64,000 bases of DNA from Dyella acidisoli (GCF_030160295.1 NZ_BSOB01000025.1:158305-222304), one strand, 5' to 3'. Shown: positions 54,208 through 63,032, numbered from the stretch's first letter. A program made the numbers and translations. The notes: a model not told the origin generated them from the letters alone.

Positions 54208-55158
54208 TTATGCACCTCGATGGCGGAAGGTTTGTCGTGCTGAGTCCAGCCGCTGCTGGCGCGGCGTGCCCTGGATGATTCGCGGCAGCGAGCGAACGAA
54301 TGGCTGCGGTGTAACACCGAGCGCGGCATACCCGTCCACCATGCCGACCGAATCAGTGCCGAGGGAAAGGAAATTGTCCGGCGAAAACGGCTTGCCGGGC
54401 AGCATGCCGGCAACGTGCGCTTGCAGGCGGCCCAGGCTGTCGGGTAGCGAGATAATCGGTGTGCGAAGTCCGGCGGTATCTCGTATGGCACGTACGATGT
54501 CGCCCAGCGTGAGCACATCGGGGCCATACAATTCGAAACTGCGACGCGAGGACAGTTTTTCATCCGCTACGCAGCGCGCGATGGCTTCGGTGACGTCGCC
54601 CACGTACGTGGGTGCCATGCGCGAGGTTGCGCGTGCCAGAGGAAGCGCAGGCATGCTGCGCAACAGCTTGGCGAAACGGGTGACGAGTCCATCACCGATA
54701 CCAAAGATCACGCTCGGCTCGTAGATCGTCCAGTTCAGTGGCGAGCTCTTTACCAGCATTTCGGCTTCACCGCGCGTTTTCAGGTATTGCGATTGGCCTT
54801 GCCCAGCTTTTAACGAGCTCATCTGATGCAAGCGCTGCACGCCAGCCGTCTTGCAGATGTCGATCAGGCGTCGCGCCATCTCCACGTGCGCGCGCTGGAA
54901 CGTATGACGGCCGCTGGCGTTGAGGATGCCGATGAGATTGATCACCGCATCGGCACCTTCGCAGTGATGCCTCAAGACAGCGTCGTCATAGACGTCCGCG
55001 CTGTGGATGGAAACGCTGGGCAACACCGCGAGCGTGCGATGCAGTTCGCGATTGCGCGAGAGTAGAGCAATACGATGCCCGTCGGCGGCAAGGCGAGGCA
55101 CCAGATAGCTGCCAACAAAGCCGGTCCCGCCGAGGATGACGATATGTTGGGTGGTCAT
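54208..55158 (-). CDS. Complex I NDUFA9-like NAD(P)H-binding protein
   Basis: ATG 55158 gives 316 residues, an atypical short-chain dehydrogenase: TQHIVILGGTGFVGSYLVPRLAADGHRI has the nucleotide-binding GGTGFVGS (about residues 8-16), then DAVINLIGIL near 75 and LKTRGEAEMLVKSSPLNWTIYEPSVIFG near 130, the NDUFA9 pattern. The YxxxK catalytic motif is replaced by LKTRGEAE, so enzymatic activity is doubtful. Its role in bacteria, possibly assembly of NADH dehydrogenase, is not known. It may be cotranscribed with cca. Confidence 0.82.
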   Translation of the reverse strand: MTTQHIVILGGTGFVGSYLVPRLAADGHRIALLSRNRELHRTLAVLPSVSIHSADVYDDAVLRHHCEGADAVINLIGILNASGRHTFQRAHVEMARRLIDICKTAGVQRLHQMSSLKAGQGQSQYLKTRGEAEMLVKSSPLNWTIYEPSVIFGIGDGLVTRFAKLLRSMPALPLARATSRMAPTYVGDVTEAIARCVADEKLSSRRSFELYGPDVLTLGDIVRAIRDTAGLRTPIISLPDSLGRLQAHVAGMLPGKPFSPDNFLSLGTDSVGMVDGYAALGVTPQPFVRSLPRIIQGTPRQQRLDSARQTFRHRGA

Positions 55159-55289
55159 GGCGAAAATCCTCCTGGCTGCGGTAGGCCAGCTCCCTCTCGC
55201 CATCTATGAATCAAAAACGGGAGAGAGAGTCGAGGTGAGAGGTCACCTGGGGAAGATGTTACTCACTTCCGGGCAGGAGGGATGCGCAG

Positions 55290-57383
55290 TTAGTGCACTT
55301 TGTCCTTGGCCGGTGCGCTGTGCGTCGATGTCGTTGCCGCGGGGGCGGCTGCAGCAGGCGCTGGGGCGGACGATGCAGCCACCACCTTGGGCGCGGGGCA
55401 GGTCAGGTCTTTCCGTGCGTCCGGCGGATCCAGACGGCTATACGGCTGGCCGATGGGCAGCATGCGGGTGGAGAGTGGCGCGGCGGTGCCGTGCAGGCGC
55501 CAGTCGTAGATCACGCTGTAGTACATCACGCGCGCCACGTACTCGCGGGTTTCCTTGAAGGGGATGGTGGCGACGAAAAGATCGGGTGGCAGCTGGCTGC
55601 GTGCATCGACCCATTGATTCACCCGTGCTGCGCCGGCGTTGTAGGCGGCGCTGGCCAGCCAAGGTGAACCATCGAAACGTTCGGCCATCTGCGCCAGATA
55701 GCGTGTGCCCAGCGCGATGTTGACGGCGGGATCGTACAGGCTGTCACCGCCATTCCATGCAAGGCCGTTGCGGCGTGCCACGGTGGCCGCTGTGCTGGGC
55801 AGCAATTGCATGAGTCCGCGTGCATCCGCGCCCGATTGCGCATCGGTCATCCAGGCGCTTTCCACGCGCAGAATGCCGTAGGCCCAGGAAGGATCGATGC
55901 CGGCCTGCTGAGCCTGCGGCACTACACCGTCCTGGCTGGCGAGCGGAAAACGCAGCGTGTAGAAGTGCAAGGCGTCGCCGTTGTTGAACGCGAATACCGC
56001 GCGGTCGTACCAGCCGCGTTCGTTGGCCAGGATTACCGCCTGACGGATGGTCTGTGCGTCTGCATTGGCCAGCGCCTGGCTCCATTCACGGCGTGCCTGC
56101 TTGGGCATGTCTACGGCGAACAGTTCGAACGCGCGCTGCATACCGGGTGTCGCCAGCACTGCTTGTTGTGCTTGTTCATTCGCAGCCAACTGCGTACTGC
56201 ACAACGCGTACGGTGCGCTTTCGCGATCCGCCGCCAGATAACCGAAGTAGCTGGATTGCTCGGCCACGCTGGCGAATGCGCGCTGCGCTTCTTCGCTGCG
56301 GCCGAGTTCGCTGAGCGCGCGTGCGCGGAAATATTGCCATTCGTCATCATCCCGCTGCGTCGGTGACAAAGCAGCGATGGCGTCCAGGACGGCTTGCCAG
56401 TTCTTTTCGGCCAAGGCCACGCGAACGCGCCATTCGCGGCTCGCAGGCGTTTGGGCGGAAGCGGGCAGATTGATGAGTCGTGCAAGCGCGTTGTCGTCGA
56501 AATCCGTGGCGTGGAAGAGCGCCAGCGCATTCAGGACGCGATCGCGCTGCTCGGGCGAGAAATGAAAGCGACCTTGCAAGGTTTGCCAGGCGGTGTCGGC
56601 CGTATTCGACTGGCGATGTGCCAGCCGTGCCAGCGCGAGCGTGACAGCCTGGCGTGTGCGTGACGTATCCGGCCATTGCTTGGCGGCAGTCACGGCGGCG
56701 GCTGGATCATTGAGCGCAAGAACCAACTTCTGCGCCGTCTGAGCGTCTTCCGGCGACAACCATTTGGCCATGCTGGAAATCGTGCCAGGCTTGCCGGCAT
56801 CGACAGCCGCATCGATGCGCGCCCAGATGCGTGCGGGCGTCAGCAAGCCTTGATCGTACGCAGTCTGCAACACCGGATCGCAGGCTGAAGGCAACGCGGG
56901 CGTCGCCCACAGTGTGGCCAGGTCGCGGTTGAAATCCAGCTTGGCGCTGCCCGCAAGTTGTGCCTGCAGTGCGTCGCAGCTCAGCGCATCGCCGAGTCCC
57001 GGCTGGTACATCGCAACGAAGTTGGTCCAGTCCTGCCGGCGCGCCAATTCCTGCAGGAAATCACGGCGCAGGTCGTTAGCCGGAATCAGATCTGGGTATT
57101 GCCGCAGATAGGCGTCTACGGTTGCGCGATCCACTTGCTGCAGATCGTGTTCCAGCGAGGCCGCTTGCAGATAGGGATAAAGCGGGTAGTCCTGCAGATT
57201 CCCTGCGAGTGAGCGCCAGCCATCGCCACCCTGGCTGGCGGCGGCGTAAGCCTGCTTGAAGGCGGCGCGTTGCGCTTCCAACGAAGCGCTATCCGACTGT
57301 GCAGCGACCGCGCCGGCCAGCATTCCGCCGGTGATGACGGTCAACAGATAACGGCCGAGGCGCGATACGGCTAGCGAGGCCAT
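55290..57383 (-). CDS. slt: Soluble lytic murein transglycosylase (Slt70-type)
   Basis: Cleaves peptidoglycan with formation of 1,6-anhydro-MurNAc. ATG 57383 gives 697 residues with a signal peptide ending GAVAAQ. The first 450 residues form the alpha-helical U and L rings of repeated helices. The catalytic domain starts near 505: WAYGILRVESAWMTDAQSGADARGLMQLLPSTAATVARRNGL, with catalytic Glu in RVESAW, and continues GTRYLAQMAERFDGSPWLASAAYNAGAARVNQW. The C-terminus is Ala/Ser-rich. Divergent from the GH17 gene by 163 bases. Confidence 0.9.
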   Translation of the reverse strand: MASLAVSRLGRYLLTVITGGMLAGAVAAQSDSASLEAQRAAFKQAYAAASQGGDGWRSLAGNLQDYPLYPYLQAASLEHDLQQVDRATVDAYLRQYPDLIPANDLRRDFLQELARRQDWTNFVAMYQPGLGDALSCDALQAQLAGSAKLDFNRDLATLWATPALPSACDPVLQTAYDQGLLTPARIWARIDAAVDAGKPGTISSMAKWLSPEDAQTAQKLVLALNDPAAAVTAAKQWPDTSRTRQAVTLALARLAHRQSNTADTAWQTLQGRFHFSPEQRDRVLNALALFHATDFDDNALARLINLPASAQTPASREWRVRVALAEKNWQAVLDAIAALSPTQRDDDEWQYFRARALSELGRSEEAQRAFASVAEQSSYFGYLAADRESAPYALCSTQLAANEQAQQAVLATPGMQRAFELFAVDMPKQARREWSQALANADAQTIRQAVILANERGWYDRAVFAFNNGDALHFYTLRFPLASQDGVVPQAQQAGIDPSWAYGILRVESAWMTDAQSGADARGLMQLLPSTAATVARRNGLAWNGGDSLYDPAVNIALGTRYLAQMAERFDGSPWLASAAYNAGAARVNQWVDARSQLPPDLFVATIPFKETREYVARVMYYSVIYDWRLHGTAAPLSTRMLPIGQPYSRLDPPDARKDLTCPAPKVVAASSAPAPAAAAPAATTSTHSAPAKDKVH

Positions 57384-57546
57384 GGGAGCTCCAGATCCTG
57401 CGGATAATCCTTGGCAAGTGTAGCGGATGGGTTTTCCGTGTCCTGAACGCTTCCTCACAGCGTAAGGCCCCTCTGGATATGCGCTGCGTAGTGTTCCTCG
57501 CTGCTAAGCTTTCGCGTTTCGGCCGCAGCACGCCTACAGGACCCGC

Positions 57547-59145
57547 ATGCCGTCTCCGTCCAAGAACGCAGCTCATTACGGACTCGCCTGGCTGGCGTTG
57601 ATCCTGGCCACGGTGGCTGGCCTTGCGTGGTGGTGGCAGATCGGCCGTGCGGTCCCTTTGCCGGATGCGCCATCCGCACGCATTGCCTGCGTGTCTTACG
57701 CGCCGTTTCGCCGGCCGGGTGAAACACCTTATGACATTCACTTCGTGATGACGCCGGAGCGCATCGACGAAGACTTGCGCGCGCTGTCGCAACGCTTCGA
57801 CTGTGTGCGCACGTATTCGCAGGGCAATGGCCTTGCGGCGGTTCCGGCGATTGCTGCGCGCTATCACATGCAAGTGTTGATGGGCATCTGGCTGGGTGGC
57901 TCTCCGAAGCAGAACGAGAAGGAGATCGAGCTGGGCATCGCCACGGCCAATGCGAATGCCAAGACGATTCGCGGCATCGTTGTCGGCAACGAAGTGCTGC
58001 TGCGCGGGGATCTTTCACCCAAGCGGTTGACCGAATACATCCAGCGCGTACGCGCGGCAGTGCCGTCGATGATTCCGGTGACGTATGCCGACGTGTGGGA
58101 AAACTGGTTGCGCTATCCGCAAATGGCGAGCGTGGTGGATTTCGTCACCATCCACATTCTGCCGTACTGGGAAAACAATCCGGTGCCGGCCATCGATGCC
58201 GTGCATCATGTGGAAGACGTGTATACGCGCATGCAGCACGTGTTTCCCGGCAAGCAATTGATGATCGGCGAAACCGGCTGGCCTAGTGCGGGGCGTCTTC
58301 GTCGTTCTGCCGAACCGAGCGTGGTGGATGAAGCGCTGTACCTCCGCGCGTTCCTGCGTTATGCCGCCGATGTGCACATGCCCTACAACGTGATCGAAGC
58401 CTTCGATCAGCCGTGGAAGCGTGCGCAGGAAGGTACGGTCGGTGGCTATTGGGGCATCTTCGATTCGGATGCACAGCCGAAATTCCCGATGCTTGGGCCG
58501 GTCACCGAGGAGCCGCATTGGTGGCTGGGTTGGCTGGCTGGTGCAGTGTGTGCCCTGGCGTTTGCCGTGGTTGGCACTTGGCATCGCAGCTGGCGTGGGA
58601 TCAGGGGATGGTTGGCTTTGCTGATGGCCGGCTTTGCTGCCGGCACATCAGCGGCATGGCAACTGCGGCAGATGATGTTTGCATGCGAAGGATGGTGGCA
58701 GTGGTTGCTGTCGGCATTGTGCCTGGCCGGCGGGCTTGCCATTGCAACGGCGTTGTCGCGGCGCATCGCTGCGCATCTGGCGGATCATCACGACCACTCC
58801 GAACCGGCGCAGTGGTGGCGCTTCGGCGCGTTGTTCGCGCTGGTGCTGTACGACATCCTGCTCGCCTTTGACGGCCGCTATATGGATTTTCCGATGGGCC
58901 TGTTCCTGCTTCCTTGCGTTGCATACGGCGTGTTTGGCCTGCTCACGCATGAGCTGCGCATGCCGTCGGCAGAGCAACGTTTTATGGCGTGTGTGGGCCC
59001 CGTGCTCGCGATCATGCCTGTGCTGGACGAAGCCGGCATGAGCAAAGTGACCTGGCTATGGTTGGGCCTGAATCTGGCGATTGCCGTGCCTGTCTGGGTG
59101 GCTTGGCGCTGTCATGCGGTTAGCTTGCAATCGCAAGAGGCGTAG
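57547..59145 (+). CDS. Membrane-anchored GH17-type glucanase / glucan synthase-like protein
   Basis: A 532-residue protein. Helix 1 at about 12-31 (LAWLALILATVAGLAWWW) exports a GH17-like domain of about 290 residues: ARIACVSYAPFRRPGE, GIWLGGSPKQNEKEIELG, RGIVVGNEVLLRGDLS with the acid/base Glu in GNEVL (near 152), and the nucleophile in GETGWPSAGRL near 242. The remaining 190 residues have about seven helices (WWLGWLAGAVCALAFAVVG, LLSALCLAGGLAIATALS, FGALFALVLYDILLAF). Bradyrhizobium NdvC, needed for beta-1,6 linkages of cyclic glucans, has this plan. Function in glucan remodelling is inferred. Confidence 0.82.
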   Translation: MPSPSKNAAHYGLAWLALILATVAGLAWWWQIGRAVPLPDAPSARIACVSYAPFRRPGETPYDIHFVMTPERIDEDLRALSQRFDCVRTYSQGNGLAAVPAIAARYHMQVLMGIWLGGSPKQNEKEIELGIATANANAKTIRGIVVGNEVLLRGDLSPKRLTEYIQRVRAAVPSMIPVTYADVWENWLRYPQMASVVDFVTIHILPYWENNPVPAIDAVHHVEDVYTRMQHVFPGKQLMIGETGWPSAGRLRRSAEPSVVDEALYLRAFLRYAADVHMPYNVIEAFDQPWKRAQEGTVGGYWGIFDSDAQPKFPMLGPVTEEPHWWLGWLAGAVCALAFAVVGTWHRSWRGIRGWLALLMAGFAAGTSAAWQLRQMMFACEGWWQWLLSALCLAGGLAIATALSRRIAAHLADHHDHSEPAQWWRFGALFALVLYDILLAFDGRYMDFPMGLFLLPCVAYGVFGLLTHELRMPSAEQRFMACVGPVLAIMPVLDEAGMSKVTWLWLGLNLAIAVPVWVAWRCHAVSLQSQEA

Positions 59146-59481
59146 GCAGCCGATCAACAATGCGATAGCGCCGGCGTAGTAGCAGTAAAGGATAAGAGCG
59201 ATCGCACCGATTGCTGCGGCCAGCGCTGCGAGCCATGGCTTTTTCCCGATCATCGCCAACACGGTAGCGATGATCGCTGCGATGCCATAGCCGTAACTGT
59301 TGAAGCCGATCACGATCAGCTCGCGAGCCCAACACCAGCTGGGAGGATTGCCATCTTCGCAAACATGCCCCAGCGCACGTGACTCGATGAAGCCATACCG
59401 CAACCATGTGGCCAACAAGCCGAAGATCACGATCAGCAGCCAAGGCAGTGCAACGGGAATGAAACGCTTTTTTGCAGTCAT
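59056..59481 (-). CDS. Small membrane protein of unknown function
   Basis: ATG 59481 gives 141 residues with three hydrophobic segments: VALPWLLIVIFGLLATWLRY, YGYGIAAIIATVLAMIG and LAALAAAIGAIALILYCYYAGAIALLIG. A short Cys-bearing loop (GHVCEDGNPPSWCWARE) lies between the first two. The ATG overlaps the stop of the phosphatase-family gene upstream, so they form one transcript. Its last 30 codons overlap the 3' end of the convergent GH17 gene by 90 bases; the tail there is polar and may not be conserved. Function unknown. Confidence 0.65.
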   Translation of the reverse strand: MTAKKRFIPVALPWLLIVIFGLLATWLRYGFIESRALGHVCEDGNPPSWCWARELIVIGFNSYGYGIAAIIATVLAMIGKKPWLAALAAAIGAIALILYCYYAGAIALLIGCLRLLRLQANRMTAPSHPDRHGNRQIQAQP

Positions 59482-60260
59482 CGATGCGTTTTGATGGAAG
59501 CGGAGGGAAGCTGGATTTCTGCAGCCAATGCCAGATGATCGGAAAACGCCTGCGGCAATGTCCACATTTTTTCGATGCGGATGTCCGATGACACCAGAAT
59601 ATGATCGAGCGCGCGCCGCGGCTTCCAGCTCGGAAAGGTCGGCACAGGGTGTTCGGGCGGTTGCAGGCTCGAATGTGCGAACAGGTGACGCATCTCCGGG
59701 CTATGCGGGTCGGTATTGAGATCACCCATCAGCACCGCGTGTGGATGGTCCTGGAGCACTTCGGCGATGAAGGCAAGTTGTTTGGCGCGTGCCTGCGCGC
59801 TGAGCGAAAGATGCGCCACAACCACCGCTAGCCCGTGCGCATCGTCGCCGAAGTGCGCCACGAGCGCACCGCGTCCGGGAATGCGGCTAGGCAGGGGATA
59901 GTCGATCACCCGCAACGGTTCCAAGCGGGAAATCAAGCCGTTCGCCGTGTGCGAAATCTGCGCCAGCGGCCGATTGGGCTGATGACTCCAGTACGGCATG
60001 CCGGAGGTTTCGGCGAGATAGCGTGTCTGATTGAGAAAGCCGGAACGCAGGCTGCCCGCATCGGTTTCTTGCAAGCCGACCACGTCGAACTGTGGGAGCA
60101 GTTCGGCCAAGCGGTCGAGATTATCCAGTTTGCTGCGTGCCGGCAGCACCGCGTTGATGCTGCGCGTGACGTACTGGCGGTAACGCTGCACGCTGGCTCC
60201 CGCCAGAATATTGCAGCTGAGGAGGCGCAGCCGTTGATGCTTGGCGGGGGCGCGGGTCAT
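59478..60260 (-). CDS. Endonuclease/exonuclease/phosphatase family protein
   Basis: A 260-residue DNase I-like metal-dependent hydrolase. Characteristic segments are LRLLSCNILAG near residue 12, VVGLQETDAGSLRSGF with the metal-binding Glu near 59, VVVAHLSLSAQARAKQ, the Asp-Asn pair in VLMGDLNTDPHSPEM near 195 and the final RALDHILVSSDIRIE with catalytic His near 234. The family includes phosphodiesterases and nucleases, and the exact substrate cannot be told from sequence. It is cotranscribed with the small membrane protein. Confidence 0.85.
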   Translation of the reverse strand: MTRAPAKHQRLRLLSCNILAGASVQRYRQYVTRSINAVLPARSKLDNLDRLAELLPQFDVVGLQETDAGSLRSGFLNQTRYLAETSGMPYWSHQPNRPLAQISHTANGLISRLEPLRVIDYPLPSRIPGRGALVAHFGDDAHGLAVVVAHLSLSAQARAKQLAFIAEVLQDHPHAVLMGDLNTDPHSPEMRHLFAHSSLQPPEHPVPTFPSWKPRRALDHILVSSDIRIEKMWTLPQAFSDHLALAAEIQLPSASIKTHR

Positions 60261-60273
60261 GGTCCTGCGTAGG

Positions 60274-60368
60274 GGCCGCTCTGAAAAGATCAGCGCATCC
60301 TAAAGGTTCTCGATGCGGCGGTTGTGAAAGCCGCATTGCAGGATGCTCTGAAAAGGATCAGAGCATCC
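60274..60368. repeat. Pair of short palindromes related to the GGATGCTCTGA element ends
   Basis: A perfect GGATGCTCTGA-AAAGGA-TCAGAGCATCC hairpin at 60341-60368 and a degenerate copy at 60274-60300 flank a hairpin ATGCGGC-N10-GCCGCAT (60313-60336). The arms match the terminal repeats of the elements at 50276 and 63033, so these look like internally deleted remnants. They lie between dsbA and the phosphatase-family gene. Confidence 0.65.
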
Positions 60369-60380
60369 CATCTCAGGCGA

Positions 60381-61040
60381 TTACTTCTGCTTGGCGCTCA
60401 GTTCTTGCTGCACCAGGAACTTGGTGAGATCCACCAGCTCGGGGAAGCTCTTGATGTTGGCGCTGCGGTACTTGCCGTCGACGACGATGGTCGGCGTACC
60501 GTCCACACCCCACGTCTGGATCAGTGCGAGATCTTTCTTGATCTGTGCATCCACTTCGGGCGAGTTGGCGATCTTCAGAAACTGCTCGCGGTTTGCGCCG
60601 TGCTGAGCGTAGAAATCGGCGATCTCGTCCATGGAGTTGATCGGGTACTGCTCCTTGAACTTCGCCTTGAATAGTTCATCGTGCGTCTGTTCCAGCAGCC
60701 CCAGCTTCTTGGAGGCGTAATAAGCGCGTGCGAACGGCACCCAGGCGTCGTTGAACGGTGCTGGCACCAACTTGAATTCCACGCCTTTGGGCAGCGACTT
60801 GCGTAGCTCGTCGGCATAGGTGGAGAACTCGGCGCAGTGAATGCACGCGTAGGAAAACACTTCCACTACTTCGACCTTGCCGCTGCTGTTGTCGCGCTGA
60901 TAAGGCGCCGGCAGGGTGACGTATTGGTTACCGTCGGTGAAAGGCGCGGACGCGGCATCGGGGCCGGCGGCGCTGCAAGCGGTGGTCAACAGCAAACCGC
61001 AAAGCAGGGCGGTGATGCGGTATCGGGCGGTCTTGAACAT
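60381..61040 (-). CDS. dsbA: Thiol:disulfide interchange protein DsbA-like (CIHC)
   Basis: Periplasmic oxidant that introduces disulphides into exported proteins. The 219-residue protein has a hydrophobic N-terminus ending TTACSAAG, which could be a signal peptide or a weak lipobox, then the thioredoxin fold with the active site VFSYACIHCAEFS (Cys at about 66 and 69; most DsbAs have CPHC). The cis-Pro loop is GVDGTPTIVVDGKY near 185. It lies downstream of a second dsbA gene, separated from it by an intrinsic terminator, so it probably has its own promoter. Confidence 0.9.
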   Translation of the reverse strand: MFKTARYRITALLCGLLLTTACSAAGPDAASAPFTDGNQYVTLPAPYQRDNSSGKVEVVEVFSYACIHCAEFSTYADELRKSLPKGVEFKLVPAPFNDAWVPFARAYYASKKLGLLEQTHDELFKAKFKEQYPINSMDEIADFYAQHGANREQFLKIANSPEVDAQIKKDLALIQTWGVDGTPTIVVDGKYRSANIKSFPELVDLTKFLVQQELSAKQK

Positions 61041-61088
61041 GTTTTTACCTGTGCAATGACAAGGTTCGTCAACGATTTTTTTTGAGAT

Positions 61089-61119
61089 TAAACAAAAAGC
61101 GCCCGGCGGATCGGGCGCT
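61089..61119 (-). terminator. Rho-independent terminator after the upstream dsbA gene
   Basis: Read on the minus strand: AGCGCCCG, loop ATCCGC, CGGGCGCT, then TTTTTGTTT. An 8-bp GC-rich stem followed by a T-tract, 13 bases after the stop of the gene at 61132-62031. Confidence 0.88.
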
Positions 61120-61131
61120 GTGCATTCGTGC

Positions 61132-62031
61132 TTACTTGCCTGCGGCTTCTTTGGCGACGAGCCATTTGGTCAGCTCGATCGACTGCGCGTAGCCGCCAGC
61201 GCTGCCGGGCGTGAAGCGATACTTGCCATTGACGATGATGCTGGGCGTGCCATCCACACCGTATGCCTTCACCATGTCGTCGGCGCGCTTCATCTGCGTG
61301 TTGATGCTGAAGGAGTTGGCCACCGCAACGAACTGCGTGGGATCGACGCCGTACTTGGCATAGAACTTCGCCACGTTGTCGATCGTCGGCCATGCGGACT
61401 GCGGTTTCGGACGGCCGGTGGCGAGATCGTCGGAAGCCAGTTCGCCGCTCTTCCACACTGCGTCGTAGATGGCGTCATGCGCCTTCTCGACCACACCCAA
61501 TGCCTTGGCGGTGAAATAGGCGCGCTGGAACAACGGGAAGTTTTCATCCGGACGGAACGATACCGGCAAATAAGTCATCACCGCATTCGACGGCAAGCTC
61601 TTCTCGAGCTGATCGGCCGTGGTGTGGAACGCATTGCAAGCGGGGCAGGCGTAGGAGAACGCTTCCGTCACCACGATCTTGTCCGGATTGCCGGTGGGCT
61701 GTTGCGGCTCGATGGTGAAGTAGTTCTTGCCTTCCACCCACTTGCCGTTGTCGACGAAGGGCTCGGCCGGCGCTGAGGGTTTCTGTGGGGCTGCGGTGGC
61801 CGTCGAAGCGGCAGCTGGTGCTGCTGCGGTGCTGGCAGAAGCCGCTGCGGTGGAGGCGGCGGCCGGTGCTTGCGTGGTGCTGGCCGGTGCCGGCTTCGCA
61901 GTCGAGGCCGGGGTGGCAGGGGCGGATGTCTGGGCCGGAGCCGGTTGCGGCGCCGAGGCATCGGTACCGTTTTGGCTGCAGGCGGCGAGCGCAATCAGCG
62001 CCGCACAAAGGAAAGACAAACGCTTCAGCAT
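61132..62031 (-). CDS. dsbA: DsbA-like lipoprotein with long Ala/Pro linker (CPAC)
   Basis: ATG 62031 gives 299 residues. A lipoprotein signal is clear (SFLCAALIALAACSQ, lipobox LAAC, Cys near 19). Residues about 30-95 are almost only Ala, Pro, Thr and Ser, a flexible tether from the membrane. The thioredoxin fold follows, with active site FSYACPACNAFH (Cys near 134 and 137) and cis-Pro GVDGTPSIIVNGKY near 260. The terminal 20 residues match the family. An intrinsic terminator follows. It is about 115 bases downstream of the cytochrome gene. Confidence 0.9.
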   Translation of the reverse strand: MLKRLSFLCAALIALAACSQNGTDASAPQPAPAQTSAPATPASTAKPAPASTTQAPAAASTAAASASTAAAPAAASTATAAPQKPSAPAEPFVDNGKWVEGKNYFTIEPQQPTGNPDKIVVTEAFSYACPACNAFHTTADQLEKSLPSNAVMTYLPVSFRPDENFPLFQRAYFTAKALGVVEKAHDAIYDAVWKSGELASDDLATGRPKPQSAWPTIDNVAKFYAKYGVDPTQFVAVANSFSINTQMKRADDMVKAYGVDGTPSIIVNGKYRFTPGSAGGYAQSIELTKWLVAKEAAGK

Positions 62032-62063
62032 GGTTGGCCTCAAAGTCGATGAATCAGGGAATG

Positions 62064-62121
62064 GGGACGCTCTGATCCATTTTACGTGGGTGTCATCGAC
62101 GGAAAATGGACCAGGGCCTCC
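62064..62121. repeat. 58-bp miniature inverted repeat, same family as 50276/63033
   Basis: GGGACGCTCTGATCCATTTT at the left and a complementary GGGAGGCCCTGGTCCATTTT read inward from the right (4 mismatches in 20). It lies between the cytochrome and dsbA genes. The arms resemble the GGGATGCTCTGATC ends of the larger elements. Confidence 0.55.
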
Positions 62122-62146
62122 CTGGGACAACGCGGCCAACAGGAAG

Positions 62147-62959
62147 TTACGGCGATGCAGCGGCCGTGCCATGGTCGGCGACGTGCAGGCCTTCGATATA
62201 GCTGGCCAGCGCCGCGATGTCCTGCGGGTCAAGGTTCTTGGCGACGGTCGGCATGATCTGGGCGTGAGCCTCGTGGCCCCAGGTCGTGCCGCTCTGGAAA
62301 TCTTTCAGCTTGGCTTCGATGTACTGTGCATGCTGGCTGGTGAGCTGCGGATACATCGCACCGGGATTGCCGCGGCCGTCGATGCTGTGGCACGCCATGC
62401 AGGCCGGAATGCCGCGATCCGGATCACCTTCGCGATAGAGTTTCTGGCCGCGTTCGACCAACGCTTGATCGGCCACGCCGGGCAGCGGCTGCTTGCCGGC
62501 GAAATAGGCCGCAATGTCGCGCATGTCCTGATCGGACAGCGGCGTGGACATGCCGAGCATGATGGCGTTCTGGCGCTCGCCGGATTTGAAGTTATGCAAC
62601 TGGTGCGCGATATACATCTCGTGCTGTCCAGCGAGCTTCGGATACTGCGGATCGGTGGAGTTACCGTCCATGCCGTGGCAGGCACCGCATGCGGCAGCCT
62701 TGCCCTGGCCGGACGTGGCGTCACCTGGTTTGGTGGACATCATCCAGTTGTCATCGTGCGCAGCTGCGGCGGTAGGCGTTGCGGCGGCCGGCGCGGTGGC
62801 TGCAGAGGCGGGTTTGGTGGTGGAGGCGGCTGCGGCCGGGGCTTTCGTGGCGGCCGGGGCTTTGGTGTTCTGCGCAAACGCGACGCTGGCGGAAAGAGCA
62901 ACAACCAGGGCTACTGCATTCAAGACAGCGGGCCGGCAACCGGCGAGCCGAAAACTCAT
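62147..62959 (-). CDS. Dihaem cytochrome c4
   Basis: Periplasmic electron carrier to terminal oxidases. The 270-residue protein has a signal peptide ending SVAFA, an Ala/Pro/Thr-rich linker of about 40 residues, then two cytochrome c domains: haem site CGACHGMDGNS near residue 90 with distal Met in GMSTPLSDQDMRDIAAYFAG, and CMACHSIDGRGN near 187 with Met in AQIMPTVAKNLDPQDIAALASYIEGL. It precedes the dsbA pair; haem attachment and thiol redox are both periplasmic, so this grouping has functional sense. ATG 62959. Confidence 0.92.
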   Translation of the reverse strand: MSFRLAGCRPAVLNAVALVVALSASVAFAQNTKAPAATKAPAAAASTTKPASAATAPAAATPTAAAAHDDNWMMSTKPGDATSGQGKAAACGACHGMDGNSTDPQYPKLAGQHEMYIAHQLHNFKSGERQNAIMLGMSTPLSDQDMRDIAAYFAGKQPLPGVADQALVERGQKLYREGDPDRGIPACMACHSIDGRGNPGAMYPQLTSQHAQYIEAKLKDFQSGTTWGHEAHAQIMPTVAKNLDPQDIAALASYIEGLHVADHGTAAASP

Positions 62960-63032
62960 ACACTTGCCTCCAGGAAATACTGCTATTGACGTACGGTGCG
63001 CACCCTCAGCGTACCGTGACTGGCAGAACTAA

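Noticed and set aside
62032-62232. N-terminal extension of the upstream dsbA gene to 62232
   Set aside because: It would run through a repeat and into the cytochrome gene; ATG 62031 gives a perfect lipoprotein signal.
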